64,000 nt of DNA from Molossus alvarezi (GCA_037176705.1 CM073886.1:122353001-122417000), one strand, 5' to 3'. Counted from the first letter of the stretch, positions 10,601 to 22,039 are shown. Translations and numbers: made by a program. Notes: generated by a model from the letters alone, not told the origin.

Positions 10601-11051
10601 CTGTGGAGGACTTCGTGAAAAAGTGTGCCTTTTCAACATTCATGGGAACAAAATGTTTCAGTTTACTTAATTTGTGGTTGCAAAAATAGGTAAACCGGAT
10701 CACCAAATTTAGAAGGAATGTCTGAAAAGATCTGATTTAAAATATTGGCCACATAATAAACCTGTACTGGGGATATCTTGGTGGCACGCGAAGGAGGTAA
10801 GTGAAACAGACACAGAGAAACCCAGGGAACACAGATTGTGCATTAAGAAGTCACAGAGAAAAAGCAGAGTGGTGTCACCTATCGGAAAGCCACACAGGCA
10901 GACGCTCTAAACCACACACTGTGCAACTGCGTCTGCAGGGACGGGACGGGCGCTGCAGGGAGCCCTGTACTTAAAGACTCCTCGGGTCACACTCGGGCGC
11001 CCCGGGCCTCCCCCCTCGGGCACGCGCAGACGGGGCGGGCAGCGTGTGTAC

Positions 11052-11172
11052 CGTGGGTTTCGCAGCTACTTCGGCGGCGCTGGCGCTGGTGACCGCGCCC
11101 TGGGGCTGGAGAGTCTCGCTGGGTTTCTCCAGTCGCCCTTCCTGCAGCTCTTTCTTGGCTCGCCGGCTTCGC
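11052..11172 (-). CDS. CPLANE1: CPLANE1 exon w27
   Basis: 121 bp, phase 2 to 0. The acceptor is TTTTCACAG|GCGAAG. The joined peptide begins KKRRSRRAKKELQEGRLEKP, a strongly basic stretch shared with w26, then an Ala/Ser-rich end. The donor CCCACG|GTACAC is moderate. GC content here is well above the neighbouring introns. Confidence 0.82.
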
Positions 11173-12143
11173 CTGTGAAAACACGCGCGTCAAGTGTGCT
11201 TTTACTGGGTTAGTAACATCAGTTTTTCATTTGTATCATATTTTATAGGAAGACAGTTATAAAAATCATGTCACTAAATTATTTTCAATGGCATTTAATT
11301 AAATTAGCCAGATAGTCTGCTACAATATAAGCCCAAATCGGAGACACATGACGGTCACTGCCAGCTCCTGTACTAGTGAACCGACTTTCTGAGGAAGTCA
11401 CTGGAACCTCAGGCCAGAGTCACCCCCGCAGGCACAGTCCGACCCCCCTCTCTGCAGACCCCCCTCTCTGCAGACCCTGGGCGGCGGGCCTGACGCCTGC
11501 GTCCGCCTGTTTGAAGGTGGCCGCTCAGTCACCCCCGTGAGAGCCAGCAAGGGGGAGAGGAATACTGGGGAAGATGGGAGGAACCATTTCTGGACCAGAA
11601 CACTGTAACAGGATTCAGGGTCACAAACGCAAAACTGTTTGCTAGGCTCAGCGACAGTCTCCTGGCCGATGCCCACACTGAGCGCCCGTCACGAGCGAAA
11701 CAGCACCAGTGCCCTTCCCGGCGCCCGGCCTGCCTTCTCACACGCGCCACTCCTCGTGCCGGGCCAGCCCAGCCCGCGCCCCTGCTTCCGGTGAGGGTCT
11801 GGGGGACACGCCAGGCGAGTACAGAGGGCGCCCGTCCGTGTACGGGACAGCAAACGTCCGTGCTGCAGGACGGCTCGTCCTGTGACCGGGAAACAAAGGC
11901 GCCCTGCAGCCTCCGACGCCAGCACATTCTCAATGAAATGGAGAAAATGACAGTGTTTCCCTCACAGCGCGGGAACGTTCCCCATCACAGACGTGTTCCA
12001 ACGCACGACCCCTGACGAGGAAACGGAACACGCGATGGCGTCTGGGTGGGAGCTGAGCTCACTTCCACTTCGTATCGGGGTTACTATACCCACAAACCCA
12101 GCAGGGATGTGACATTCTCAAACCAAATGTCACTGAAACTTGC

Positions 12144-12310
12144 CTTTTCTTGCTGTCCTTTCCTGGTCCGACTTCAGGAGGCTCTGTTTTGCTCTTTACA
12201 AGCTGAAGGTGCCCAGGATTGCCTCGTCCGAACAGCTCACGTGCTGGTTTCTGTCGGCTTTGTTTAAATGCATTGAGGTTTTCAACTGGAATAAGTTGTG
12301 GGGTTTTGTA
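12144..12310 (-). CDS. CPLANE1: CPLANE1 exon w26, with GC donor
   Basis: 167 bp, phase 0 to 2. The acceptor is CTTATAG|TACAAAAC. The peptide includes TPQLIPVENLNAFKQSRQK and ends in a basic KDSKK. No GT donor keeps the frame. The exon ends at AAAAG|GCAAGT, the ideal GC-AG intron donor, and joining there to w27 restores an arginine codon. Confidence 0.84.
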
Positions 12311-12867
12311 CTATAAGAAAGAAATAAAGCGTATTAATTTAAAATTACATACCTTGATTATGCAATATGTTAAAATACTGGGGAAAACATCTGTGTAAAT
12401 GAAACTAAGATGTGCAAGAGACGTCCACATCACAGGTAAACGGATCAGGATGGGAAGATGAGCGAATGATACTGGGGTGCTGGCCATTCCAACGGAGTTG
12501 CCCTATTTCAAAAGTTAAGCTAGAAGTCCTCATCTTAATTCCTCTTCCATACCAGAAGTCTTACTTCTTTTCAATAAAATTATGTTCAGCATTTGATTAA
12601 AAATTCTTTGGAACAGGGAGGGTGCCAAAGGGTGGAGACTGGACGAAACAGAACAGCAATGTGTTGATAACCAGCTGCGGATGGAAACATGGGGATTCAT
12701 GATACTATTCTAATAAAAAAATGTCTTTGAATCCTTCTCATAATGTCTCTTTTCTACTCCTTTAAGCCTTTCTTTTCTGTTCACAATATGTTCAGAAGAA
12801 AAGAAGGCATGGTAAATATTTTTTCTAAGGAAATGACCACTGCTTTTCCCAGTACCACCTTCCAATC

Positions 12868-13070
12868 TTTTTTTTTTAATTGAATTTACTGGGATAACAT
12901 TGGTTAATAAAATTATATAGGTTTCAGGTGTACAATTCTAGAACACATCATCTGTATATTGCACTATGTGTTCACCACCCCAAGTCTCCTTCCATCACCA
13001 TGTACCCCCCTTTATCCTCCTCTGCCTCCCCACCCTCTTTTCCCCCATCTTCAAATCTTAAGAGTGCACC
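12868..13070 (-). mobile_element. L1-type 3'-end fragment
   Basis: The block TATAGGTTTCAGGTGTACAA is the reverse complement of the L1MA 3' end seen at 4040. It is followed by a CT-rich stretch to about 13045. Confidence 0.5.
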
Positions 13071-13329
13071 AGAGAATGAATCTCAACTACCTTCCCATGA
13101 TGGTACTAACAACTTACAAAATTAGAACCTAAACAATCTGAGTTCCATAAAGTGGTTTTGATGGGTTTATTAAGATGCAATCTTGGTGTGTTAAGTACTT
13201 TAAAAAGACGTCATTTTTTAATATGTGTAACCATTTATAGACCTAAATCTACTTAGCAGTTTTACGTGTAACAGATCTGAAGGCAGTCATATCACAATCA
13301 CTAGGAACCTCAAACAATGCTCACTCCCT

Positions 13330-13520
13330 CTCCACACACACATGCAGACACATGCAGACACATGCACACATGCAGACACATGCAGATGCAGACACACACA
13401 GATGCAGACACACACAGATGCAGACACACATGCATAGACATAAATATACGTGTGCACATACACGCAGACACACATGAACACACACAGACCACATATGCAC
13501 GCATGCACACACACACACAC
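13330..13520. repeat. CA-rich microsatellite/minisatellite
   Basis: Irregular repeats built from ACACATGCAGAC and ACACACAGATGCAG units. Long frames across it on both strands are repeat artefacts. Confidence 0.92.
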
Positions 13521-13788
13521 AAGTACTACTCATTGTATTTTACTACTAATTTCTTCTGTGAGTAGAAGAAACGTATGTGGTTCAGCAAATTCTGGTATTG
13601 ATGTATAAGAAAGATCTAAAACCTTTAAAATACCCAAGTATCATTTTAAATGGGATTTTTACATCATTGTCAATAACAAAAGCACTATTTTTACAAAAGA
13701 AATGTGTAAAAGCTTTTCACTAAGTGCACAGTACTTATAGTATGAAAACACAGGATGAGCTTTTGCATCACCCTGCAATAACAATTAC

Positions 13789-14499
13789 CAGATTTTCCTG
13801 AGACAGACATGAAGGAAGTAAGGAGAGTCCTGGGTATTTTCTCTCTTCTGTTACAGTTCTAACAGGTATTGCGGAAACTGCAGCCGGTGGTCTTGAGACA
13901 GAGGAAAACGTGTAGTGGGGTCTAAGCTGCAGGTGCAACAGTGGAAATCCAAAGGAATTCTGAGGAGACAACGCAAGGGGCCCTGGCTTAACATCAAACA
14001 CGTTTCCTGGTTTTGTAAATACTGGAGAGTCCTGCAGAGGTGTCACGTTTCCTTGTCCAACACACTGATCCAGGTCCGCGGGCTTTGGGCCTTCCACCAT
14101 CTCACCCGCCTTTCCTGCGGCTTCAGCGGCACGCCGGCCCCCACGCCCAGGGGCCGCTGAGGCTCTCTGCGGCAGAGGCGGCTGGGAGGCCTCCCGTGAG
14201 CCCCACGCCTCTCTGGGGCGCTGACACCTGCAGGGAGCCGGGACCCTCTCCACAGGGAAGGAAAGGGGCGGGAATCCACACTTAGGCTGAAACTGGAGCA
14301 AAGGAAATCCATCCCCAGGTCTGGGCGTGTGTGCCGCTGGGAGCAGTCTCGGCATCGTGGGAAGGGCAGGTGTGGACAGAGGGCGGAGGCGTGCATGTCC
14401 AGCAGCGGCTGGGGAAAACGAAGTGGTCGGTAAGCTTTCAGATGCCGCAGGCAGTCGGCTCTCCTGGGGCTGACGCGGAACACTGCTGTGTGGGACATG
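13789..14499 (-). CDS. CPLANE1: CPLANE1 exon w25 (711 bp)
   Basis: 711 bp, phase 0 to 0. The acceptor is TCTCTTCCAG|CATGTCCC and the donor GAAAATCTG|GTAATTG. The product is Pro-rich and probably disordered. It contains a twice-used pattern around FPLLQFQPKCGF and FPLLHLQLRPHY, an internal LL-x-x-Q repeat known in this part of CPLANE1. GC content is high, and a second frame is open over most of the exon (see findings). Confidence 0.88.
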
Positions 14500-14679
14500 C
14501 TGGAAGAGAACAAACACTATTGTGTAAATACCTTACAAACTCCTTATTTTGTACATGATGTTCAATATGTTGAGGAGGGGATGGGATGTGATAACTGCCA
14601 AAAACGTTATTTACTCAAATAACAAAAAACCACCACCAAACTAGTGGGACAACTTTCATGGTATGGTTGACGGTGTCAC

Positions 14680-14973
14680 CTGTAGGTTTCCATCGCGACT
14701 CCGCTCGGACTGCACGAGTCCCGGGTGGCAGGACGTGCCCTTCCTGCCGGGCTCTCTCGTGTGCTCGCCCGTGGACGGTGGGGAGACGAACGGCCTCTCC
14801 TGCAGATGTCCCCTGGTGTCTTCAGCACCACTGCTCCCTCCGGTCAGGTTTGGTACGTGGCTTCCCACCGAACGCGCGGACTGAGACTGCTGTACCAATC
14901 GGTGTGTGTCTGGGACGTTAGCAACAGACGACCCTACTATTTGCATTAGACTCAGAAAGTTGATCTGTTGCAA
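14680..14973 (-). CDS. CPLANE1: CPLANE1 exon w24
   Basis: 294 bp, phase 0 to 0. The acceptor is TTATTGTAG|TTGCAACA and the donor CTACAG|GTGACACC. It opens with the conserved LQQINFLSLMQIVGSSVANV, a hydrophobic helix-like segment, then a variable Ser/Gly-rich remainder. Confidence 0.9.
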
Positions 14974-15419
14974 CTACAATAACATAAAAATGAAAGAACA
15001 TCTGAAAATACACTGAAAAAAATCTAAGGAATCACCAACAATCAGCTGAGTTTTCCACCAGTCACTCCTGTGTCTCAGTATTTGAGACCCATGAACGCTG
15101 AGCAGGACGCACAGCTGGGAGCGAGTTTTTAAAAGAGGATAAAAGAATAGCTTCTGGTGTTCAAGGAGCTGTCACTGGGAACAGACACTCATGAAGGAGA
15201 CCAGGACCAAAGCACTCTACATAAACATCCCGGGGTCATAAAGGAGTGATCTAGTGGAGCAGAGTGAAGGTCACTGAAGAAGAATTCCTACAATGGGTGT
15301 ATCTGAACAGGTTTTCAGGAAAGGAAATAGCAGAGATTAGCAAACAGGTCAGGGGTGAGGACTCGCCGTGGAAGGCTGACCGGGTAAACGTGAAAAGCAC
15401 GCCCCAGTGGTTAACAAAC

Positions 15420-15550
15420 TTCGCTGCATATCGGAATCACGGAGCAGCATTAAATCCCAAAGGCCAGGCCACACCCACACCAGCGAAAGCAGAATGTCTG
15501 GCGATGGGAGCCGGCATTAGTGTTTTAAGATGCCCAGGTAGCTTTTTCCA
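15420..15550 (-). mobile_element. MER5-like hAT-Charlie fragment
   Basis: The stretch GCATATCGGAATCACGGAGC to TTTTAAGATGCCCAGGTAGC has the MER5 pattern of mammal-wide hAT MITEs. It is old and has no target duplication left. Confidence 0.5.
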
Positions 15551-16079
15551 GCCTGGGCCCAGCAGAATGGATCCAGCAGAGATGTGTGTTGAGAAGGGCC
15601 GTTCTGCCAGGAGCCAGGTCGTGACCAGAGAATGCAGCATCAGCGTCAAGGAGGGCACCCATGGAGTGGGTTCCGAGAAGCACGCCCTCGGACGCGCACA
15701 GGGATCTGGAAATCTGCCGTGGAGGAGAGGAGAGCTCCAGGTGTGCACACTGACACCAGGCTCCACAAAGCTGGGCCACCGGAGCAAGGACTGTCTCAGA
15801 CCGCGTCTGGGGGTGGTCGTCCAGAAAATACACCGAGGATGAAGAGTCACCAAACAAGCTCTATATGTTGTCACCTACGTATCTGTCAACACTTTCAAAA
15901 ATCTACAAACAGTTCATGTGGATGAGAACTAACTGATTGTCAAATAAAGTTAGAAAAAATAAAAATGATGGCCAGGTGATTTCAATGTGCAAAAAGCTTC
16001 AGAACCATGATCACACCTTGGCTGAGAGGGAACAGGGAAGTTGTAGCAGCCACAGGGAGAAGGTAGGTTAACACAGCAG

Positions 16080-16245
16080 CAATCAAACTTCAGCCTCAGA
16101 ATCACCCGGAGCACCCATCACAGACTCTGCTCGGCCCCAGCCCAAGCTGCTCATCTCAACAGGTCTGGGATGGGGCCTAGGAGTTTGTATTTCTGACATC
16201 CAAGTGATGCTGATGGTCCAGGGACCACAGTGTGAGAACTAAAGG
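16080..16245 (-). mobile_element. MER5A-like hAT-Charlie MITE
   Basis: Contains CAGCCTCAGAATCACCCGGA, CAACAGGTCTGGGATGGGGC and GATGCTGATGGTCCAGGGAC in the usual MER5A order. Confidence 0.7.
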
Positions 16246-16772
16246 ACCTGGGAGAGTATGGGGTGAAATGAGGGAAAGTAAAAGCTGGTTGTGGGGTCTT
16301 TCAAGCCCAACAGAAGCATTTGCGCTTCGTAAAACAAACCAATAAACACTGCAAGTTAAAAACATGTAGGTCCCCTTCAATTATAAAAGAAATGCATGTT
16401 TATTACAGGAGAAAAAAGCATTAAAAAATAAAAATCAGTCATAATCCTATCCCCAAAGATAACTGATATTTTTTGTGTTTCACTATCTGTATTTTTAAAT
16501 CAAGATTTCAAATAGTATACAAATTTGTACCTAAAATTTAAATAGGAAAATATACTAGTAAAACAACAACTGAAGAAGAATGTCCTAGAAAATGCACATA
16601 GAAGATACTGGAATTATGAAGATCTAAGACTCCATCTAAAGTTGGCAACAGTTACAGAAATAGCAAGTGACTGTACTGACATGTGCGGCAGAAAAATCAA
16701 GAGGGTGCCACCCAAAACGCTGGCTACAGGTAGAGAAGGAAACAGGGATGGCTCTCTGAGACAGTGATTCTT

Positions 16773-17212
16773 TTTCTTTTAATTCTCACCTGAGGATATA
16801 TATATATTTTTTTGCATTTATCTTCAGATAGAGAGGGAGAAAAAGAGAGAGGAAGAGAGAGTGAAACATCAATGTGAAAGCGACACATTGACTGGCTGCC
16901 ACCCACACAACCCCAACCGGACTGGGGACAAACTGCAACCGATTTATGTGCCCTTAACGGAAACCGAACCCAGTACTCTCCAGTCCGCGGGTTGACACTC
17001 TAACCCAGCGGTTCTCAACCTGTGGGTCACGACCCCTGTGGGGGTCAAAGAGCCCTTTCACAGGGGTCGCCTAAGACATAACAGTAGCAAAATTACAGTT
17101 ATGAAGTAGCAACGAAAATAATGTTATGGTTGGGGGTCACCACAACATGAGGACCTGCACTGAAGGGTCACGGAACTAGGAACCACTGCACGGCGGAGCC
17201 AATTCGCCAGCC
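16773..17212 (-). mobile_element. Ves SINE (type A), split by SPIN
   Basis: The flanking direct repeat CTGAGACAGTGATTCTT (16756 and 17213) marks the original insertion. The SPIN copy at 17006 separates the tRNA-like head from the body. The host sequence at the insertion site is itself MER5-like. Confidence 0.85.
17006..17188 (+). mobile_element. SPIN-type hAT MITE (copy 3)
   Basis: 183 bp from CAGCGGTTCTCAACCTGTGG to GGAACCACTG, opposite in orientation to copies 1 and 2. The left flank CTCTAACC is the tRNA-head sequence of the host SINE. The right duplication is eroded. Confidence 0.86.
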
Positions 17213-17639
17213 CTGAGACAGTGATTCTTAATCTTTGTGAGCCTCCAAGTTATTTGCAGAACTGGTTAAATATACAGGGTGGTGACAAAGTCCCGAGGTA
17301 ATCCAAAATGCTTCTGGAACTTGAAGCTGTTACAACAGTATGCTATTAAATGGAACAGCTCTGAGAAGAATAAGAACAAAATTAGTTTCAGTGAGTTTCA
17401 TGGGACAGTGGAACATGCGGAAAAAGTATCTCATCAGGGCCTATAGGTTCAAAGAAATCAATCACCAATAAAAATGTACATTACATCACATGAGTAGAGA
17501 ATTAGATTTGAGGGCAATGAATGTTTAAGGAACAATGCAGGAGAGCAAAATAATTTCAAAATTTGGGTAGACAGAGAAAAAGATAAGCCAGGTGAAATGA
17601 GATGAGGGGAGTCAAAGCGAAAAGTACTTTCAAATGCAG

Positions 17640-17822
17640 CCCAGCCAGTGTGGCCCAGTGGACTGAGCGCTGTCCCGCGACTGAGAGGTCCTGGTTTGAT
17701 TCCCGGTCAGGGCTCCATCCCCAGTAGTGGGCACGCAGGAGGCAGCCGATCGATATCTCTCTCTCACACATCGATTTCTCTCTCTCTCTCTTTAAAAAAA
17801 ATAAAATAAAAACATATTTTTT
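17640..17822 (+). mobile_element. Ves SINE (type B), first of a serial pair
   Basis: From CCCAGCCAGTGTGGCCCAGTG to an A/T-rich tail. It is bounded by the direct repeat AAAAGTACTTTC at 17620 and 17827. Confidence 0.88.
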
Positions 17823-17838
17823 TTACAAAAGTACTTTC

Positions 17839-18085
17839 AGCCCTGGCCGGTTTGGCTCAGCAATTAAAGTGCTGGCCCGCGGACCAGAGAGTCCCGAGTT
17901 CGGTTCCCACTAAGGACATGTACCTTGGTTGCAGTTTGTCCCCGGCCCCGGTTGGGGTCATGTGGGTGGCAGCCAGTTGATGTGTCTCTCTCACATCAAC
18001 GTTTCTCTCTCTCTCTTCCTCCCTCTCTCCCTCCCACTCTATCTGAAGATAAATGCAAAAATGCCCTCGGGTGAGGATAAAAAAA
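17839..18085 (+). mobile_element. Ves SINE (type A), second of a serial pair
   Basis: Starts right after the middle copy of AAAAGTACTTTC. It ends with TCGGGTGAGGATAAAAAAAC before a third copy at 18087. Confidence 0.9.
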
Positions 18086-18430
18086 CAAAAGTACTTTCCA
18101 ATGCAGCCGGCAATTGCCAAATGAGCCACAGTTTGGTTGAGGACAAGCACTGTAATGTGGCAGGCGGTGTTAGAGAATGAACTCTGATACTTTTGAGTAG
18201 GAGTCCACTGGGTGGGTTTGACCACCTCCCACCTCACTTTTATCCTAACCTCTGCTTCTCAAAATGCTCAGTAAAAACTCACTGTGAGTTCTGAACTTCT
18301 GAAAACAGTGCCTGAAGCAGATACAGGGCGATGTAATTTCCACTGTCCATTTCTGGAAGCTGGTTTATATTTAAAATCCTTACATACACATCCTGTGCAG
18401 ACGTATGTATCAGCATGGACATGTGCTCAC

Positions 18431-18626
18431 CTGAACTAGTTTGAACATCTCATCTTGGAGCATCTGCCGAGCAGAATCAGAAGAAACTGGGACCCGCGCT
18501 CCGGGTTCGTGCCTCTCAGTGGGCTGGGGAGCTGGCACAGGTGTTGTTTGTGAAGCAACATGGACTCCATTTGACACCAAAGGTGGATCTGAGGAAGGTT
18601 TCTCTTCAAATGCAGAGATCGGAGCA
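18431..18626 (-). CDS. CPLANE1: CPLANE1 exon w23
   Basis: 196 bp, phase 2 to 0. The acceptor is CACATGTAG|TGCTCCG and the donor CTAGTTCAG|GTGAGCAC. It encodes APISAFEEKPSSDPPLVSNG, later SSDSARQMLQDEMFKLVQ, which looks like a short amphipathic helix leading into w24. Confidence 0.89.
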
Positions 18627-19044
18627 CTACATGTGGAAGCACATGAACAGAAATCACACATTAATCAATAAAAAAAACCAAATTAGATGTCTGAATATTT
18701 TCATCCTACATCTTTCTTCCACTTTAAAAGCTTTCTGCACATTTTCAGAAATTTAAACCCTAACGCCTAGCTCTCTGTACCCACCACCAGACACATTTGT
18801 CACCAGCACTGTTTTACTCATGTGAGTGTTTCCATTTGGACACGCGCTGTCCCCTCCCTGGCATCACAGCCCAGAGCAGGTCACACGTGCACTGTACTTG
18901 CCTGGTCCCTGTCAGCATCTGAGTTTGAAACCTGTGCATCACTCTAATCAGTCGTACACCTATGTACTTTGGTTTAGGTATATGTGGGTTTTTTGTTTTA
19001 TTTTACTAAATTTAATAGCCCTGAATGGAAGAAAATAGAGAATG

Positions 19045-19283
19045 TGCCCTGGACAGTTTTGTTCAGCAGTTAGAGCATCGGCCCGCAGACCAGAGACCCG
19101 CGTTCGGTTCCTGCTAAGGGCACGTACCTCGGTTGCAGTTTGTCCTCGGCCGCGGTTGGGTCGTGTGGGTGGCAACTAGTTAATGTGTCTCTCTCACGTC
19201 GATGTCTCTCTCTCTCCCTTCCCCCCTCTCTCCCTCCTGCTCTGTCTGAAGATAAATGCAAAAGTGCCCTCGGCGAGGATAGA
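19045..19283 (+). mobile_element. Ves SINE (type A)
   Basis: Bounded by AGAAAATAGAGAATG (19030) and AGAAAATAGGGACTG (19287). Confidence 0.88.
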
Positions 19284-19467
19284 AAAAGAAAATAGGGACT
19301 GTGTGGGTTAGACGATGTTTACTTCTAAGATGGGCGAAGCAGACTCTCACTGATCATCATTAAAGGTGAAATAACAGTATTATGAATATTTCATTTCCAA
19401 ACAAATTACAGAGTTTATATTTACAATTAAACCCTAATCAACAAAAGAATATCAAAGTGTGTTTTTT

Positions 19468-19661
19468 TACTTTTTTAAAAAATATGTTTTTAGTCGGCCA
19501 GTGTGGCTCAGTGGTTGAGCATGACCCATGCACCACGAGGTCACTGGTTCGACACCCGGTCAGGGCACATGCCCAGTGTTGTGGGCTCAGTCCCCAGTGC
19601 GGGGCGTGCAGGAGGCAGCTGCATGTCGACGCTCAACCACTGAGCCACACCAGCCGAGCTG
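19468..19661. mobile_element. Rearranged fold-back Ves SINE
   Basis: A reverse-oriented tail (TTTTTTAAAAAATATG) is followed by a forward-oriented head (GTGTGGCTCAGTGGTTGAGC at 19500). It closes with a second head in reverse (GCTCAACCACTGAGCCACAC at 19632). The two heads are about 110 bp apart and perfectly complementary over at least 20 bases. Confidence 0.8.
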
Positions 19662-20329
19662 CATTTACATTTATTTGGGCTTGCTCTCATTTCTTTTCAG
19701 CAATATTTGCCTTTTATCAAGCTTCTAATAGCCTCAGTAACAAAACTTTATTTGGCAAATCCATGAAAAACAGGCATTACAACTGCCATGCCTGTTTTAC
19801 GACAACATTGATAATTCTTGCTTCCAACAAGTAGCATGGAGATAAATTCTAATTACGGAAGATGTTTCTAAAGTAAGACTGTGCCACCTTATCCTCCTTT
19901 CCAGCAGGATTCCTGCAGGCTGAACACACCGTCCAACCCTGCGGAAGACACCCCACCGACAGAGCTGGCTGAGTCTGTTCCGAGAACTAAAGCATTTTGT
20001 GTGCTGTTAGAAATCTGCTAGAGGCTGAAAATGAGCAACAACCACATCTGTCAATGATACAGCCACTACTTTTTCAGAAAAGCCTGTTCTAAATTAGTTC
20101 CTGTGTGTCTTTAAAACACCTGTTCAAGGAAAATCTTTCAATAATAAACTCAAAGGTATCAGAAATGTGTACCTGCGTTGCTTTTCAAATGCTTCGTGTT
20201 GCTTTCACTTTATTCTCTTAGTTTTTGGTGAAAACAGTAATTATTTTAAAACGGTACAGTAAGTGTTATTTGATTCTCTTATCTATTTATAAAACAGGAT
20301 AAAATGATACCATGTGCAAAAATTCTTAC

Positions 20330-20407
20330 CTAGAAATTTCTGAACTTGTGGCAACACAAAATGAATGAGGAATGATGTGTTCAGGATTTGAAAAGGCTTC
20401 GATCATA
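20330..20407 (-). CDS. CPLANE1: CPLANE1 exon w22
   Basis: 78 bp, phase 2 to 2. The acceptor is TTAATTATAG|TATGATCG and the donor TTTCTAG|GTAAGAAT. The peptide contains IEAFSNPEHIIPHSFCVATS and SEIS. Confidence 0.87.
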
Positions 20408-21454
20408 CTATAATTAAAGATTAACAGTCCATTAGCAACCAAGATATTCTTCACATTATCTAAGGTACAGGTAATTTAATGCTTAGCCATCTAAGAGTCT
20501 AAACATCCTCTAATTAATCCTCTCCAATGTTAGCTCATAATTACAATCTGTTTACATTTGTTGCCATAGCAATTAGTAACAGGTTCAAACAAAAGCAAGG
20601 AACATGTCTGGATGGCTTAACATAACAACGTGGACCCTGCTGACTGCTCAGCAACAGAAGTAATAAGACCTCAAACAAGGCCGGAGAAATGAGGTCAGGT
20701 GGGCCCTCAGCTGTCACCTGTGGAGAGGCAGGCCCTTTGCTCAGGACACTACACAGCCCATCATCACATTCGGAACTGTAGAGACTAGTTTGTTTTACAG
20801 TAATATCTACATGACTTGTAAAGGCACACAACCTTAAACAGATTCCTTCTGTTAATTATCCACAAAAGAAGTGAACAAAATTTCTATGTTGAGAAGTGAG
20901 AAAATCTAATTATGTTGCTCTCTTATGCAAGGTAATTCTAACATTCTAAAATTCCAAAAATTCAGCTCTCCTTAGAACAGTAATAAGCTAGCCAGCAGAG
21001 TATATGTGTATCACAGCCTCATGTACAGTGTACAATAGTTAAACAACAGTGAAAGATTTTATATATATATAAAATGATTCATAATGGTTCTTTATTTGAC
21101 CCAATAAAAATGGAATCAGTATAGAAGGGTGGTTCCTTAATTAGCTGCTGAATAAACCTTGGTCCATCAACAGCTAACTTTTACTTTGATAAGGCTGAGA
21201 GCGATGAGGACAAAAGGCTTGTCAGGTATCTTTATTTCACTCTATTGAGACTTAAGAGCATAACATTTACTAAAAATCCTCATTTACCACTGCCATGAAT
21301 TCAAGTTACAATTTCACTAGGAACACCAGGCCACCATCAAGTATATGTAGTAAATTATAAGAAACAGTGACTCCCCGATGAGCCTGAGAGCCTTCGCCCT
21401 GTTCCCCGAGGGTAAGCACGGCTGTTACAATCACCTCCACACTCTCCCCCTTAC

Positions 21455-21534
21455 CCGTTCTGTTCCGTTGATTTTTTCTCCATGTATGTCTCCAATGGTT
21501 CTTCCCATGGACACTGAACCTCTCCCATGGAATG
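21455..21534 (-). CDS. CPLANE1: CPLANE1 exon w21
   Basis: 80 bp, phase 0 to 2. The acceptor is CTTTTAACAG|CATTCCAT and the donor AACGG|GTAAGGGG. It encodes HSMGEVQCPWEEPLETYMEK and KSTEQN. It was identified by phase as the bridge between w20 and w22. Confidence 0.83.
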
Positions 21535-21854
21535 CTGTTAAAAGGAACAGTATCCAAAAAGAAAAGAAGGGAAACAAATCGGTATTACTGTCTTAGGTAC
21601 CTTGATTTTGACATCTGCCACTCACCCAGAGTGACAACACTGTCAACGCAAGTAAGAAGCCAAAACATTAAAATGTAGGCCTGGTCCCGCTGACTGCTCT
21701 TCACACTGTGTGAGTTGCATCTGGCCATCACCCTGTGCCACTGAGCATGTTAAAAGTACAATGTACTTACAAATACATATATGCAGCCATCGCTACATAA
21801 GTAAGTACACTGTGAGAACAACAACAAAGTCAGGAAAATTAATCCCCCCTTTTT

Positions 21855-22039
21855 TAGTATGTTTTTATTGATTTTTTAGAGAGAGAGGAGAAGGGAGAGA
21901 GAAACTGATTGGCTGCCTCCCGCGTGCCCCCTACTGGGGATTGAGCCTGCAACCTGGGCATGTGCCCTGACCAGGAATCAAACTGGGACCTCTCAGTCCA
22001 TGGGGCGACGCTCAATCCACTGAGCCACACTGACCAAGC
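21855..22039 (-). mobile_element. Ves SINE (type B)
   Basis: Runs from the reverse tail TATGTTTTTATTGATTTTTT to the head CAATCCACTGAGCCACACTG. Confidence 0.86.

Noticed and set aside
10881..10960. Candidate exon with donor CCGATAG|GTGACACC between w27 and w28
   Set aside because: With the better acceptor the frame ends in a stop at the donor. The other acceptor gives only 28 bp and a weak site. Kept only as a possibility.
13330..13520. CRISPR-like regular repeats
   Set aside because: The units are irregular microsatellite steps without spacers, and the genome is a mammal's.
13287..13565. Overlapping Cys/Val/His-rich proteins on both strands
   Set aside because: All are translations of the CA-rich microsatellite.
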